Of a stretch of DNA of 64,000 nt, positions 49,631 through 58,776 are shown piece after piece. The position numbers and the translations under genes were made by a program. The notes under the pieces were generated by a model that saw only the letters and a program-made list of their open reading frames with translations, was not told where the DNA came from and searched no databases. Source of the stretch: Pseudaminobacter sp040045035 (GTDB taxonomy: Bacteria; Pseudomonadota; Alphaproteobacteria; Rhizobiales; Rhizobiaceae); NCBI RefSeq assembly GCF_040045035.1, contig NZ_JBDZDS010000011.1:62001-126000 (forward strand). Reading direction: 5' to 3'. Position 1 is the stretch's first letter. The number at the start of each line of letters is the position of its first letter.

Positions 49631-50689
49631 ATGCAAGACGCCGTCCTAAAACTCGACACCGTGTGCAAGACGTTCGGCAGCGTGGTCGCCGCTGACGACA
49701 TAGAACTGTCCGTCGGGCAGACGGAATTCTTCGCGCTGCTCGGTCCATCGGGATCGGGCAAGACGACCATGCTGCGCATGATCGCGGGGCTCGAGCGGCC
49801 GACATCCGGGCGCATCCTGATCGGCGACCGCGACATCACGGACCTGCCGCCCTATGCGCGCGGCATCGGCATGGTGTTCCAGGATTTCCTGCTGTTTCCG
49901 CACAAGACGGTGGCCGAGAACATCGTCTTCCCGCTCAAGATGCGCAACGCCTCCACGGAGGAGAAGCGAAAGAACCTCGACTGGGTTTCGGGGCTCGTTC
50001 GCCTAAAGGGGCTGGAGGAACGCTACCCACATCAGCTTTCCGGGGGGCAGAAGCAGCGCGTGGCACTCGCCCGTGGCCTGGTCTCCCGTCCCGAGCTCCT
50101 CCTGCTGGACGAGCCGCTCGCCAATCTCGATCGCGAGCTGCGCAAGGAGATGGAAATCGAGATTCGCCGCTTCCAGATCGAGCTTGGCATTCCCTTCGTC
50201 TACGTCACCCACAATCAGGAGGAGGCGCTGACGATGGCCGACCGCATGGCCGTCATGAGGGACGGTCGCATGGAGCAGATCGGCGGCAAGTTCGACCTCT
50301 ATCACGACCCGAAGACACGCTTCGTCGCGAGCTTCCTCGGCTCCCCCAACGCCATCGAGGGCAAGGTGACGTCGCTGAACGGCGCTTTCGCCCGGCTCGA
50401 CTGGCACGGCTTCAGTTTCGAGGCGCGAGCCCATCCCAGCCTTGCCGTCGGTGACTCCGCGGTCTGCTTCGTGAAGAGCGAGAAGATCGAGATCAACCCC
50501 AAGGAAGGAGCCATCGCCGGCACGCTGCGCGACGCGATCTTCAAGGGGCAGTATGTCGACCACCTCGTGCGCTTGCGCGACGGCCGCGAATTGACCGTCA
50601 GCGGTCCGCCGGTGCCGATGGCCCCCGGCTCCGACGTGTTCCTGAGCTGGCCGGCAGCCGCCGGCGATGCTTTCCCGCTGAAGGGGTGA
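49631..50689 (+). CDS. ABC transporter ATP-binding protein (PotA-like)
   Basis: 352-residue ATPase: Walker A GPSGSGKTT (about residues 38-46), Q-loop VFQDFLLFPHKTV, signature LSGGQKQRVALARG, Walker B LLLLDEPLANLD, H-loop YVTHNQEEAL. A C-terminal TOBE domain starts near 250 (FLGSPNAIEGKVTSL). Energises the two permeases that follow. A 65-base spacer separates it from the binding protein gene, with CACCGTCCCG inverted elements that may serve as an mRNA stabiliser. Confidence 0.92.
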   Translation: MQDAVLKLDTVCKTFGSVVAADDIELSVGQTEFFALLGPSGSGKTTMLRMIAGLERPTSGRILIGDRDITDLPPYARGIGMVFQDFLLFPHKTVAENIVFPLKMRNASTEEKRKNLDWVSGLVRLKGLEERYPHQLSGGQKQRVALARGLVSRPELLLLDEPLANLDRELRKEMEIEIRRFQIELGIPFVYVTHNQEEALTMADRMAVMRDGRMEQIGGKFDLYHDPKTRFVASFLGSPNAIEGKVTSLNGAFARLDWHGFSFEARAHPSLAVGDSAVCFVKSEKIEINPKEGAIAGTLRDAIFKGQYVDHLVRLRDGRELTVSGPPVPMAPGSDVFLSWPAAAGDAFPLKG

Positions 50690-50693
50690 GACC

Positions 50694-51563
50694 ATGTCGA
50701 ACCGCCTCCGCTTCTGGGCGCTCGCCCTACCCGGGACGGCCTTCCTGATCGCGTTCCTCGTCCTGCCGCTGATCTCGATCATCGTGTTCAGCTTTTGGCG
50801 GACCGAAAGCTACGAGATGATCCGGGACTGGAACGTCAACAACTACACGGAACTCCTGTCCAATCGCACCTACTTGACCTTCCTTGGCCGCTCGCTCGTC
50901 ATGGCGACGGTGGTGTCTGCCATATGCCTCGTCTATGCGTGGCCGGTCGCGCTGTTCATCGCGCGCTATGGCGGACGCTACAAGCTGATCCTGCTGCTCC
51001 TGACCTCGGCGCCGTTCCTGACCGGCGAGATCCTGCGCATCACCGCGCTGCAACAGATCCTCGGCCCCATCGGCATCATCAACATGGCGCTCGGCACCTT
51101 CGGCTTCGACCCGATCGAAGCGCTGATGTACTCCTCGACGGCGACGGCTGTCGGCCTCGTCTATCTTTGGGTTCCGTTCATGGTGCTGGCGATCTATCTC
51201 AGCCTGCTCAACTTCGATTTCGACCTGCTTGAGGTCGCCAAGGTCAATGGCGCACGCCCGCTGCGCGCCTTCTTCGAGATCACCTGGCCGCTCAATCGCG
51301 CCGGCACGGCGATCGGCGTGGTCCTCGTCTTCATTCCCACGCTCGCCTCCTCCGTCACCTCGCAGTTTCTCGGCGGGCCCGACGGGGCGCTCTACGGGAA
51401 CATTCTCGCCCATCAGTTCGGCGCCACCGGCACCTGGGCCTTCGGTTCGGCCATGGGCGTGGTGCTGTTCCTGATTTCGGCCCTGGTTCTGGCGGTAGTC
51501 CGGGTCGCGGTCGGCGATCTGCGCCGCTCCGGCGTCACCGCGCCCGGGGGAGGCTCACTATGA
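50694..51563 (+). CDS. ABC transporter permease (PotB-like)
   Basis: 289-residue inner-membrane permease with six helices. TM1 is FLIAFLVLPLISIIVFSFW, and the coupling loop is DLLEVAKVNGARPLRAFFEITWPL. Overlaps the next permease gene by 4 bases (ATGA). Heterodimer partner of the PotC-like protein. Confidence 0.92.
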   Translation: MSNRLRFWALALPGTAFLIAFLVLPLISIIVFSFWRTESYEMIRDWNVNNYTELLSNRTYLTFLGRSLVMATVVSAICLVYAWPVALFIARYGGRYKLILLLLTSAPFLTGEILRITALQQILGPIGIINMALGTFGFDPIEALMYSSTATAVGLVYLWVPFMVLAIYLSLLNFDFDLLEVAKVNGARPLRAFFEITWPLNRAGTAIGVVLVFIPTLASSVTSQFLGGPDGALYGNILAHQFGATGTWAFGSAMGVVLFLISALVLAVVRVAVGDLRRSGVTAPGGGSL

Positions 51564-52357
51564 CCCGCGTAAGCTTCGGCACACAGGCTCTGCTGCTCGC
51601 AGCACTTTATCTGTTCCTCTATGCACCGATCCTCTACATCATCTACGTCTCGTTCCAGAACGACAGCATCTGGCCGTTTCCGCCGAGCTTGACCTTCGAT
51701 CATTTCGAAAGCCTGCTGGAGCAGCGCGACTATACCGCCGGCTTCTGGAACAGCCTGATCATCGCCAGCGGCACAGGCATAATCTCAAGCCTGTTCGCCA
51801 CGATGGCGGCCATGGCCATCCTGAAATACCGGGTGCCCGGCCGCGGTGCGGTGGCGACGCTGTTTCTCGCCCCGCTGTTCATCGCCAACATCCTGATCGG
51901 GATATCGAGCCTGATGTTCAACAAGGCGCTGCTGGGCATGCCCGGAAGCGTGCTGGCCGCGATCCTTGCCAACTCGACCTATGCCACGGCCTTCGCCTTC
52001 CTCGTCGTCATCGCCCAGCTGGCACGTTACGACTGGCGACTGGACGAGGCTGCGCTGGTCTTCGGGGCCACGCCGCGCATTGCCTTCATGGAAGTGACCT
52101 TGCCGTTGATCTGGCCGGCGATCTTTGGCGCCTTCATCGTCTCGTTCCTGCTGGCCTTCAACAACCTCGAAATCTCGTTCTACAATCTTGGCGCCACCCC
52201 AACCCTGCCAACGCTCGCCTGGGGCTCTTTGCGGCATGGCGTATCGCAAGAGCTATACGCATTGGCGGCGCTCATCAATTTCGGGGTCTTCGCCATCCTC
52301 GCCGGGCTCTACGGGCTGCTGCGTTCGGGACTGCTGAAGCTCGACTACAAGGAGTAG
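51560..52357 (+). CDS. ABC transporter permease (PotC-like)
   Basis: 265-residue permease: TM1 LLAALYLFLYAPILYIIYVSF, coupling loop DEAALVFGATPRIAFMEVTLPL. It ends KLDYKE only four bases before the non-canonical start proposed for the kinase; AAGGAG inside its last codons serves as that gene's ribosome-binding site. Confidence 0.92.
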   Translation: MTRVSFGTQALLLAALYLFLYAPILYIIYVSFQNDSIWPFPPSLTFDHFESLLEQRDYTAGFWNSLIIASGTGIISSLFATMAAMAILKYRVPGRGAVATLFLAPLFIANILIGISSLMFNKALLGMPGSVLAAILANSTYATAFAFLVVIAQLARYDWRLDEAALVFGATPRIAFMEVTLPLIWPAIFGAFIVSFLLAFNNLEISFYNLGATPTLPTLAWGSLRHGVSQELYALAALINFGVFAILAGLYGLLRSGLLKLDYKE

Positions 52358-52361
52358 GGTC

Positions 52362-53771
52362 ATTCGCGTCGCAGCAATCGATCAGGGGACAACGTCCACC
52401 CGCGCGCTCGTGGTCAGCGCCGAAGAGGCGCGGGTGGTCAATGCGCTCGGACACGGCCAGGCCTTCCCGCAAACAGGCTGGGTGGAGCAGGACCCAAACG
52501 AACTGCTGCGCAATGTCAGGGCATGCCTGGATGCGGCGGGAGACGTCACGGCGGTGGGCCTCGCCAATCAGGGCGAAAGCTGCCTTGCCTGGGATCGCGA
52601 GACAGGCCGGCCCGTGTCGCCGGTCATCGTCTGGCAGGACGCACGCACCCAATCGCTTATCGAGCAGCTTGCCGCCCAAGGCGCCGGGGAGCTGACCCGG
52701 TCGCGCGCCGGCCTGCCGCTTGACGCGTATTTCTCCGCCTCGAAACTCGCCTGGATCCTGGACAATAATGCCGACGCCCGCAGGCTGCATCGGTCGGGAC
52801 GGCTGTGCCTCGGCACCACCGACGCCTTCCTCATTCACAATCTGACCGGCGTCTTCGCAACCGACATCTCGACCGCGGCGCGGACCTCCCTCATGCATCT
52901 CTCGGGCGCATGGGACACGGAGTTGTGCGATTTGTTCGGCGTGCCGATCGAGTGCCTGCCGGAAATTCGTCCGACAGTTGGAGACTTCGGTGCGGTGAGG
53001 CTAGGCGCGCGCGACGTGCCCTTGCAGGTTGCGGTCGTCGACCAGGCAAGTGCCCTCTATGGTCACGGCGCGCGCCGGCGCAGCGATGCCAAGATCACCT
53101 TCGGCACCGGCGCCTTCGTCCTGTCGGTCGTCGGCCCTGCACCTTGCGACACCCTCGATACCGGGCTTTCGCTGTCGCCTGTCTGGCAAAGGGAGGGCGC
53201 AGTCACCTATGGTCTCGAAGGCGGCGTCTATGATGCGAGTGCGGCGCTCAACTGGGCTCGTTCGCTCGGCCTGTTTTCGGACTACGCGGAAATTGCCGCC
53301 TTCGAGGGGCCGATGGCCATCCAGCGCGATCTCGTTTTCGTGCCGGCCCTCTCGGGGCTGGCCGCGCCACATTGGGATCGCCGTGCCGGCGGAATGTGGC
53401 TGGGCATGTCGCTCGACACAAAGCCGCTCGATCTCGCGCGGGCAGTGCTCGAGGGGATCGCCTTCCAGACCGCCGAGGTGGTCGATGCGATGGATCGCAT
53501 CAACCCGATCGGTCCTTCGATTTCCATCGATGGCGGTATGTCGGCCAATCCGGCCTTCTGCCAGATGCTGGCAAATGTTCTTGGCCGCGAAATCATCGTG
53601 CCCGACCTGCCTGAGCTGACGGCCCTGGGCATCGCCGCACTGCTCGGCATTCCGTCCACGCCGGTCACGACGGCGAACTACCAGCCGGAGCGGTCGTCAG
53701 GCGAATGGCGGCATCAGCTGCGACGCCGGTATTCCGAAGCCGTCGGCCGCGCGGCGAATTGGCGAACGTGA
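52362..53771 (+). CDS. FGGY-family carbohydrate kinase (glycerol-kinase-like), probable ATT start
   Basis: 469-residue sugar/polyol kinase. The N-terminal phosphate loop VAAIDQGTTSTRALVV is intact, as are GLANQGESCLAWDRETG, VWQDARTQ, the ATPase segment ITFGTGAFVLSV and the C-terminal SIDGGMSANPAFCQML. No ATG, GTG or TTG lies in frame between a TGA at 52335 and a GTG at 52410, which would cut off the essential loop. AAGGAG is 7 bases before ATT at 52362, so initiation at ATT is the best reading; a sequencing error at the preceding GTC is the alternative. Probably phosphorylates the imported polyol. Confidence 0.85.
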   Translation: MRVAAIDQGTTSTRALVVSAEEARVVNALGHGQAFPQTGWVEQDPNELLRNVRACLDAAGDVTAVGLANQGESCLAWDRETGRPVSPVIVWQDARTQSLIEQLAAQGAGELTRSRAGLPLDAYFSASKLAWILDNNADARRLHRSGRLCLGTTDAFLIHNLTGVFATDISTAARTSLMHLSGAWDTELCDLFGVPIECLPEIRPTVGDFGAVRLGARDVPLQVAVVDQASALYGHGARRRSDAKITFGTGAFVLSVVGPAPCDTLDTGLSLSPVWQREGAVTYGLEGGVYDASAALNWARSLGLFSDYAEIAAFEGPMAIQRDLVFVPALSGLAAPHWDRRAGGMWLGMSLDTKPLDLARAVLEGIAFQTAEVVDAMDRINPIGPSISIDGGMSANPAFCQMLANVLGREIIVPDLPELTALGIAALLGIPSTPVTTANYQPERSSGEWRHQLRRRYSEAVGRAANWRT

Positions 53772-53779
53772 GCCAACCA

Positions 53780-53808
53780 GGGCAAAGCGAGACACCCTCG
53801 CTTTGCCC
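53780..53808. terminator. Bidirectional terminator hairpin between kinase and livM
   Basis: GGGCAAAGCGAG, loop ACACC, CTCGCTTTGCCC: a perfect 12-bp stem filling the space between two convergent operons, touching the livM stop. No U tract on either side, but position and stability support shared termination. Confidence 0.8.
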
Positions 53809-54873
53809 CTATGCGTGAGAACGACTGGCAGCGGCCGAGGTGCGCTCCGACTGATCCTGGCGGCGCCGCTCCCAGCTCTCATCTATCTCGTCCGTCCCGA
53901 CGACGCCCTTTGGCCGCAAGGCCATCGACAGGACGATGATTAGCCCGAGGAAGAAGCCCGTCAGCCCGAGGAACTCGGGAAACTTCACACCGAAGATGAC
54001 CGGGCTCGACTCGAAGTAGCGCATGATTTCGAAGCCGGCCGTCACCACGATCACACCGATCACTGCACCGGATATGCTGTGCATTCCACCCAGGATCAGC
54101 ATGGCGAGCGTCAGCAGGGTGGTGTCGAAATAGAAGCTCTTCGGGCTCACCGATCCGATCAGGTAGACGTAGAGGACCCCGCCCAGGGCGACGACGCCCG
54201 AGCTGAGAACCCAAGCGATCAGACGCACGAGCCGCACGTTGACGCCTGCGCTTTCGGCTGCGATCCGGCTTTCGCCACTCGCCCGCAACTGGACGCCGAG
54301 CGGAGAATCCCTAAACCAGCGCCCCAGGAAGATCACTAGCACCGCGCATCCTAAAAGAAGCCACGCATTGGCCTTCATCGGCACCCCGTAGAGGGCACGC
54401 ATGCCTCTGGTGAGCTCAACCCAGTTGACCAGCACCGTATGCACGATGACCAACAGGGCCAATGTGAGGATTGTCGCCGATATTCCCGATTCCCGAGTGA
54501 CCACCACTCCCACGATGAGCGCTACCAGCATGGCGAGGATGATCGCCATGATGCCGGCTTCTATCGGACCCATCTGGAATGCGGCCAGGCCGAACGGAGC
54601 CTCGGGAATGATCGTCTGCTTGATGCTGGCCGGAATGGTGAGAATGGCGGCCGCATATCCCGCAATTCCCATGAAGCTCACGTGACCGAGATTCACGATG
54701 CTGGTGTTGCCCATGAACATCTGAAGGCCGATCACGAGGATCAGGTTTATGAGAAACACACTCAATATGCGGACCTGAGCGCCGTCGCCCAGCGCGATGA
54801 CAAGCAGCGCGATCGCGATGGGCAACAGAGCCGTCAGTGCGGCGCCCTTGAAGGTACGTTGCATCCCGGTCAT
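53809..54873 (-). CDS. livM: Branched-chain amino acid-type ABC transporter permease LivM
   Basis: 354-residue LivM-type permease with about ten helices. Hallmark GLQMFMGNTSIVNLGHVSFM gives the conserved N-terminal glycine/histidine segment, and SPLGVQLRASGESRIAAESAGVNVRLVR is the coupling loop. The start at 54873 overlaps livH (ATGA). Last gene of the importer that follows the microcompartment genes. Family members also carry amides, urea and other small amino compounds, so ligand class cannot be fixed. Confidence 0.92.
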   Translation of the reverse strand: MTGMQRTFKGAALTALLPIAIALLVIALGDGAQVRILSVFLINLILVIGLQMFMGNTSIVNLGHVSFMGIAGYAAAILTIPASIKQTIIPEAPFGLAAFQMGPIEAGIMAIILAMLVALIVGVVVTRESGISATILTLALLVIVHTVLVNWVELTRGMRALYGVPMKANAWLLLGCAVLVIFLGRWFRDSPLGVQLRASGESRIAAESAGVNVRLVRLIAWVLSSGVVALGGVLYVYLIGSVSPKSFYFDTTLLTLAMLILGGMHSISGAVIGVIVVTAGFEIMRYFESSPVIFGVKFPEFLGLTGFFLGLIIVLSMALRPKGVVGTDEIDESWERRRQDQSERTSAAASRSHA

Positions 54874-55772
54874 TCGTCTTTGTCCCCAAACTGACGCTTG
54901 GTGCCCATCAGGCCTTCTGGCCGCCACACGAGGATCACCGAAACGAGAACGAACACGAACGCGTCCCGATAGCCGGAAATGCTTGGCGGCAGGACGATCT
55001 GGAAGAAGACTTCAAGCGCGCCGAGAAAGAAGCCGCCAACCACGGCTCCCCCAAGCGAACCGAACCCACCCAGCACTGCAGCCACAAAGGCCTTGAGAAC
55101 CGGGGTGAAGCCCATGAACGGATCCACCACCCCGCGCCTGGCGATTATGAAAATCGCTGCCAGGCCGGCGAGAAAGCCGGATACGGCAAACGCGGCGGCG
55201 ATCACCTTGTTCGCATTGATCCCCACCATGCGGACCATGTCGAAATCCCGCGCCGCTGCCCTCATGGCCAGGCCGATATTCGTGCGGCGCAGGATCAAGA
55301 CCAGAAGCAGCAGCGCCACGGCCGTTGCGGTGGTTTCCAGCAATTGGATGACCTGGATCCGTGCCAACCCGATATCGATCTGATAGGCCAGCCACTCCGG
55401 CGTCGGTACGGATTTGGACCGGGTCGCGACAAGCGTGACGAAGAAATTCTTGACCACGATGCTGACGCCGAATGCCGTCAGCAGGCCGGTCGCCGCAGGT
55501 GCATAACGAACAGGGCGAAAGGCGACCCGCTCAAGGGCGATCGATATCCCTACCGCGGCGAGGATGCCGATAGGCATCAACACCACGGCGTAGTCGATGC
55601 CGCTGACCGCAAAGACCGCGAACATGACATATCCGGCGACCGCTATGACCTCGCCATAGGCGAAGTTCACCAGCCCGATGACGCTGAAGACAATGGCAAG
55701 ACCAAGCGCAAGGAGCGCATAGTTGCCGCCGATGCTCAACGCATTCAAAATTTGTTGGACTACGTATTCCAT
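54870..55772 (-). CDS. livH: Branched-chain amino acid-type ABC transporter permease LivH
   Basis: 300-residue LivH-type permease: ALSIGGNYALLALGLAIVFSVIGLVNFAYGEV at the N-terminus is family-defining, and LAMRAAARDFDMVRMVGINANKVIAAAFAVSG is the coupling loop. The ATG at 55772 is chosen over a TTG two codons earlier. Couples to livM by a 4-base overlap. Confidence 0.93.
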   Translation of the reverse strand: MEYVVQQILNALSIGGNYALLALGLAIVFSVIGLVNFAYGEVIAVAGYVMFAVFAVSGIDYAVVLMPIGILAAVGISIALERVAFRPVRYAPAATGLLTAFGVSIVVKNFFVTLVATRSKSVPTPEWLAYQIDIGLARIQVIQLLETTATAVALLLLVLILRRTNIGLAMRAAARDFDMVRMVGINANKVIAAAFAVSGFLAGLAAIFIIARRGVVDPFMGFTPVLKAFVAAVLGGFGSLGGAVVGGFFLGALEVFFQIVLPPSISGYRDAFVFVLVSVILVWRPEGLMGTKRQFGDKDE

Positions 55773-55809
55773 GCGCAATCCCTTTGGCCACGTGTCGGCA
55801 GCGAGATCC

Positions 55810-56538
55810 TCATTGCGCTTCCCCTAGACCCATGTAGTGGCTCATCAGGTCGTGCGAATTCAGCAGTTCCTGCGCCGCTCCTTCGAAGCGCAGGCGTCCC
55901 GAATGCAGTAGGTAGGCGCGGTCGGCAACGCTCAGCGCCTCGTTGGCGTTCTGCTCCACGAGCAGGATCGTCAGTCCGGAGGCTTTCAGTTCGGCGATCA
56001 GCTCGAAGATGCGCTCCACGATCACCGGCGCCAGCCCCAGCGAGGGCTCGTCCAGCATGACGATGCGCGGACGCGACATCAGGCACCGGGAGATGGCAAG
56101 CTGCTGCTGCTCGCCGCCGGAAAGCGTTCCCGCCTTCTGGTGGTAACGCTCCTTGAGGATGGGAAACATCTCCAGATATTTCGTCAGCTGCTCAGCGCGG
56201 ATCGCCTTGTCGGGCTGGGCGCTGCCGCCAAGCTGCAGGTTCTCGGCCACGGTGAGGTTGGCGAAAACGCGCCGCCCCTCGGGCGAGATACCGATGCCGC
56301 AGCGCACCTTCTCCTCAGGGGGCGCGAGGGTCACGTCGCGACCCTCGAACCGGATGTTCCCCGAAGAGACCTGCACGATACCCATGACCGCAGAGATCAA
56401 AGAGGTCTTCCCCGCGCCGTTGGGCCCAAGGAGGGCGACGACCTCGCCCTCGTTGACCCGCAGGTTCACGGACTGGACCGCTTTGACGGCCCCGTAGTCG
56501 ACCGAGACGGAGTTCAGCTCCAGCATCGCAGCGTTCAC
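55810..56538 (-). CDS. livF: Branched-chain amino acid-type ABC transporter ATPase LivF
   Basis: 242-residue ATPase with LivF features: Walker A GPNGAGKTSLISAV, the segment GIGISPEGRRVFANLTVAENL, signature LSGGEQQQLAISRC, Walker B IVMLDEPSLGLAP. Start is GTG at 56538, or ATG at 56526 four codons later. Four bases separate it from the binding-protein stop. One of two ATPases of the importer. Confidence 0.93.
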   Translation of the reverse strand: MNAAMLELNSVSVDYGAVKAVQSVNLRVNEGEVVALLGPNGAGKTSLISAVMGIVQVSSGNIRFEGRDVTLAPPEEKVRCGIGISPEGRRVFANLTVAENLQLGGSAQPDKAIRAEQLTKYLEMFPILKERYHQKAGTLSGGEQQQLAISRCLMSRPRIVMLDEPSLGLAPVIVERIFELIAELKASGLTILLVEQNANEALSVADRAYLLHSGRLRFEGAAQELLNSHDLMSHYMGLGEAQ

Positions 56539-56542
56539 ATCA

Positions 56543-57742
56543 TCATTCCGCAGCGTTGGAAGGCTTCCAGGTCGAGTTGCCGGCCGGGACCCAATCGGGC
56601 AGGATCCGGTCGGCGAGCTCGAACTGTCCGTTCTTGGCCTGGATGATGACGATGTCCTTCAGCGGCACGCCCTCGCGACCCTTGAAGGTAATCGAGTTGG
56701 CGGTGATGCCCTGCATGTTTTCGATGTTGCTGATGGCCTCGTTGATCTTGGCCGGATCGTCCGAGCTTGCCGTCTCGATCGCCTGACGGACGATCTCGAC
56801 CGCTTCACCGCCCAGGCCGAAAAAGACGTTCTCGATCTTGAAGCCGCGTGCGGTACAGTCGTCGTAGAAAGCCTTCAAGGGGCTGCCTTCCGAAGGGAAG
56901 CCGTGCGAGCCGAAGTTCATCAGCTTGCCCCCGGCGCCGGCTGCCGTCAGCATTGCGGGATCGTCGAATGTATCGGTGCCGAAGACGGGGATGTCCAGCC
57001 CGGCCGCTTGCGCCTGGCGCATGAAGGCGCCACCGTCCGGCATCACGAAGGCCGAGAAGATCATGTCCGGCCGGGGGTTCATTGCCGCGATCTCGGTAAT
57101 CTGGGGTGAATAGTCGCTCGTCCCCCAGTTCCAGTTGAGTTCGCCGACAACTTTTCCGCCGAGATGCTCGAAGGTCTCGCCGAAATAGCGTGGCGTGGCG
57201 ATCGAATAGCTGCCGATGTCGTGCGAGATCATCAGGAGGGCCGTCCTGTAGCCCTGCTTGAACGCGAATTGCGCGGCGGCTGCGGCCGAGGCGTTGTCAC
57301 CATATGCGGTCAGATAGGCAATGCCGGGAATTGCAGCCGGCCACTGGACCTGCGTGGAGCCGACCGAGATGACAGGAATGGAGTAAGGCAGCGCCATCTG
57401 GCCGGCCGGGATGAGGCCGTCGTCGGTCGGCGGTCCAAGCAGGACTTTTGCGCCGGCGTCGATCAGCTCCTGTGCGGCGGTTCCGGCCAGCGCAGCGTCG
57501 CTCTTCATGTCGCGCGACAGCAGCTTCAGTTTTCGGCCGCCCAGAACACCTCCCTTGTCGTTCACAATGTCGACCATGCATTGAACGCCGCTCACGCTGT
57601 CGTAGGGAGCAAGTTCGCCGGTCGCCGCTGCCACATGCCCGATGATGATGTCGTCATCGGCATAGGACGAGGCAGGAAAAGCAATCAGCGAGGCAATCGT
57701 CGCTGAAACGAGAGAACCTTTCCAAAGCCTGTTCAAAATCAT
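56543..57742 (-). CDS. ABC transporter substrate-binding protein (LivJ/amide-binding type)
   Basis: 399-residue periplasmic binding protein, with a signal peptide (MILNRLWKGSLVSATIASLI, cleaved after YA) then DDDIIIGHVAAATGELAPYD. The type 1 periplasmic-binding fold is seen in AAQELIDAGAKVLLGPPTDD and VISVGSTQVQWPAA. A longer open frame to 57952 is not homologous. Position between livF and livG and close to the shell operon suggests that its ligand is the microcompartment substrate or its precursor; that is inference. Confidence 0.9.
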   Translation of the reverse strand: MILNRLWKGSLVSATIASLIAFPASSYADDDIIIGHVAAATGELAPYDSVSGVQCMVDIVNDKGGVLGGRKLKLLSRDMKSDAALAGTAAQELIDAGAKVLLGPPTDDGLIPAGQMALPYSIPVISVGSTQVQWPAAIPGIAYLTAYGDNASAAAAAQFAFKQGYRTALLMISHDIGSYSIATPRYFGETFEHLGGKVVGELNWNWGTSDYSPQITEIAAMNPRPDMIFSAFVMPDGGAFMRQAQAAGLDIPVFGTDTFDDPAMLTAAGAGGKLMNFGSHGFPSEGSPLKAFYDDCTARGFKIENVFFGLGGEAVEIVRQAIETASSDDPAKINEAISNIENMQGITANSITFKGREGVPLKDIVIIQAKNGQFELADRILPDWVPAGNSTWKPSNAAE

Positions 57743-57761
57743 CGCTGTTTCCCCATTTCTT

Positions 57762-58538
57762 TTATCTTGATTGAGTTTGCCGCGGTGTTTGGCCCGCAGT
57801 CGTTTCGGAGCGCTGCCGCGCTTTTCTTCCCAGATAGATTTCCGCGACCTTCGGGTCGTCCCGCAGAACGGTCGGCGGGCCGGCGGCCACAAGCTGCCCC
57901 ATGTCGAGCACATAGACGCGCTCGCAGACGCTGGTGATGAAGGAGAGGTCATGGTCGATGACGATCACGCCGCATCCCATCCACTCGCGGATCGACATGA
58001 TGGCGCCGACGAGTTCCTGCGATTCTCCTTCGACCATGCCCGCGGTGGGCTCGTCGAGAAGCAGAAAGTTCGGGGCGAGAGCGAGCGCTCGCGCGATCTC
58101 GACCCGCCGCTGAGTGCCGTAGGCGAGCTCGCTGGCCTTGCGGCCAGAGAAATTGGTGATCCCCAACTGATCCATCAGGCGCTCGATCGTCAGTGCGCCC
58201 AGGGCCGACGCACGATGCTGTCGCGCGGTCGTAAAGGCGACCTCGATGTTTTGCCGAACGGTAAGGTTCGAAAACAGGCGGATGTTCTGGAAGGTGCGGG
58301 CGATGCCGGCGATTGCCGTGCGACGAGGGCCGATATTGTGCACCGGACGGCCATCCAGCGTTATCGAGCCGGTATCGACGGTCAGAAGCGAGGAGATCAT
58401 GTTCAGAAGCGTCGTCTTGCCGGCGCCGTTCGGCCCGATCAGGCCGACGATCTCGCCAGCATTGCAGGCAAGCGACACCCCGCTTACCGCAGCAACGCCT
58501 TCGAAGCGTTTGGACACATCAGAAACAAGTAGCTCCAC
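57762..58538 (-). CDS. livG: Branched-chain amino acid-type ABC transporter ATPase LivG
   Basis: 258-residue ATPase: Walker A GPNGAGKTTLLNMI, GIARTFQNIRLFSNLTVRQNI (LivG-typical), signature LAYGTQRRVEIARAL, Walker B FLLLDEPTAGM, and the LivG C-terminal EIYLG. First gene of the importer block, 238 bases downstream of the last shell gene. Confidence 0.93.
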   Translation of the reverse strand: MELLVSDVSKRFEGVAAVSGVSLACNAGEIVGLIGPNGAGKTTLLNMISSLLTVDTGSITLDGRPVHNIGPRRTAIAGIARTFQNIRLFSNLTVRQNIEVAFTTARQHRASALGALTIERLMDQLGITNFSGRKASELAYGTQRRVEIARALALAPNFLLLDEPTAGMVEGESQELVGAIMSIREWMGCGVIVIDHDLSFITSVCERVYVLDMGQLVAAGPPTVLRDDPKVAEIYLGRKARQRSETTAGQTPRQTQSR

Positions 58539-58776
58539 CAGGCGTTCTCCCCCAACGCATCAGCTTGCCTATGGTAGCCAGGCCCCTCGTAGCGCGTGCG
58601 CTCGAAACACGATCCTCGCGCCGCATCTTCTTCTTTTGGTGCCCCGGCCTTTCACAGCCTTCGGCACTATCCCGGGCTATGCTTTAGCATGCGTAAATGC
58701 CTGCGACTTGACCTTCCTGGCCCAATTATTGACCGCAAGGCCGAGCGCTGGGCCCGTCTTCAGGAATTGATCAGCT
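58539..58776. other. Gap between shell operon and Liv importer
   Basis: No gene. On the plus strand GCTTTAGCATGCGTAAATGC at 58681-58700 is an imperfect palindrome (TTTA-GCATGC-GTAAA) that could be an operator for an internal promoter of the liv genes. No terminator hairpin is evident after the shell gene, so read-through is possible. Confidence 0.3.
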
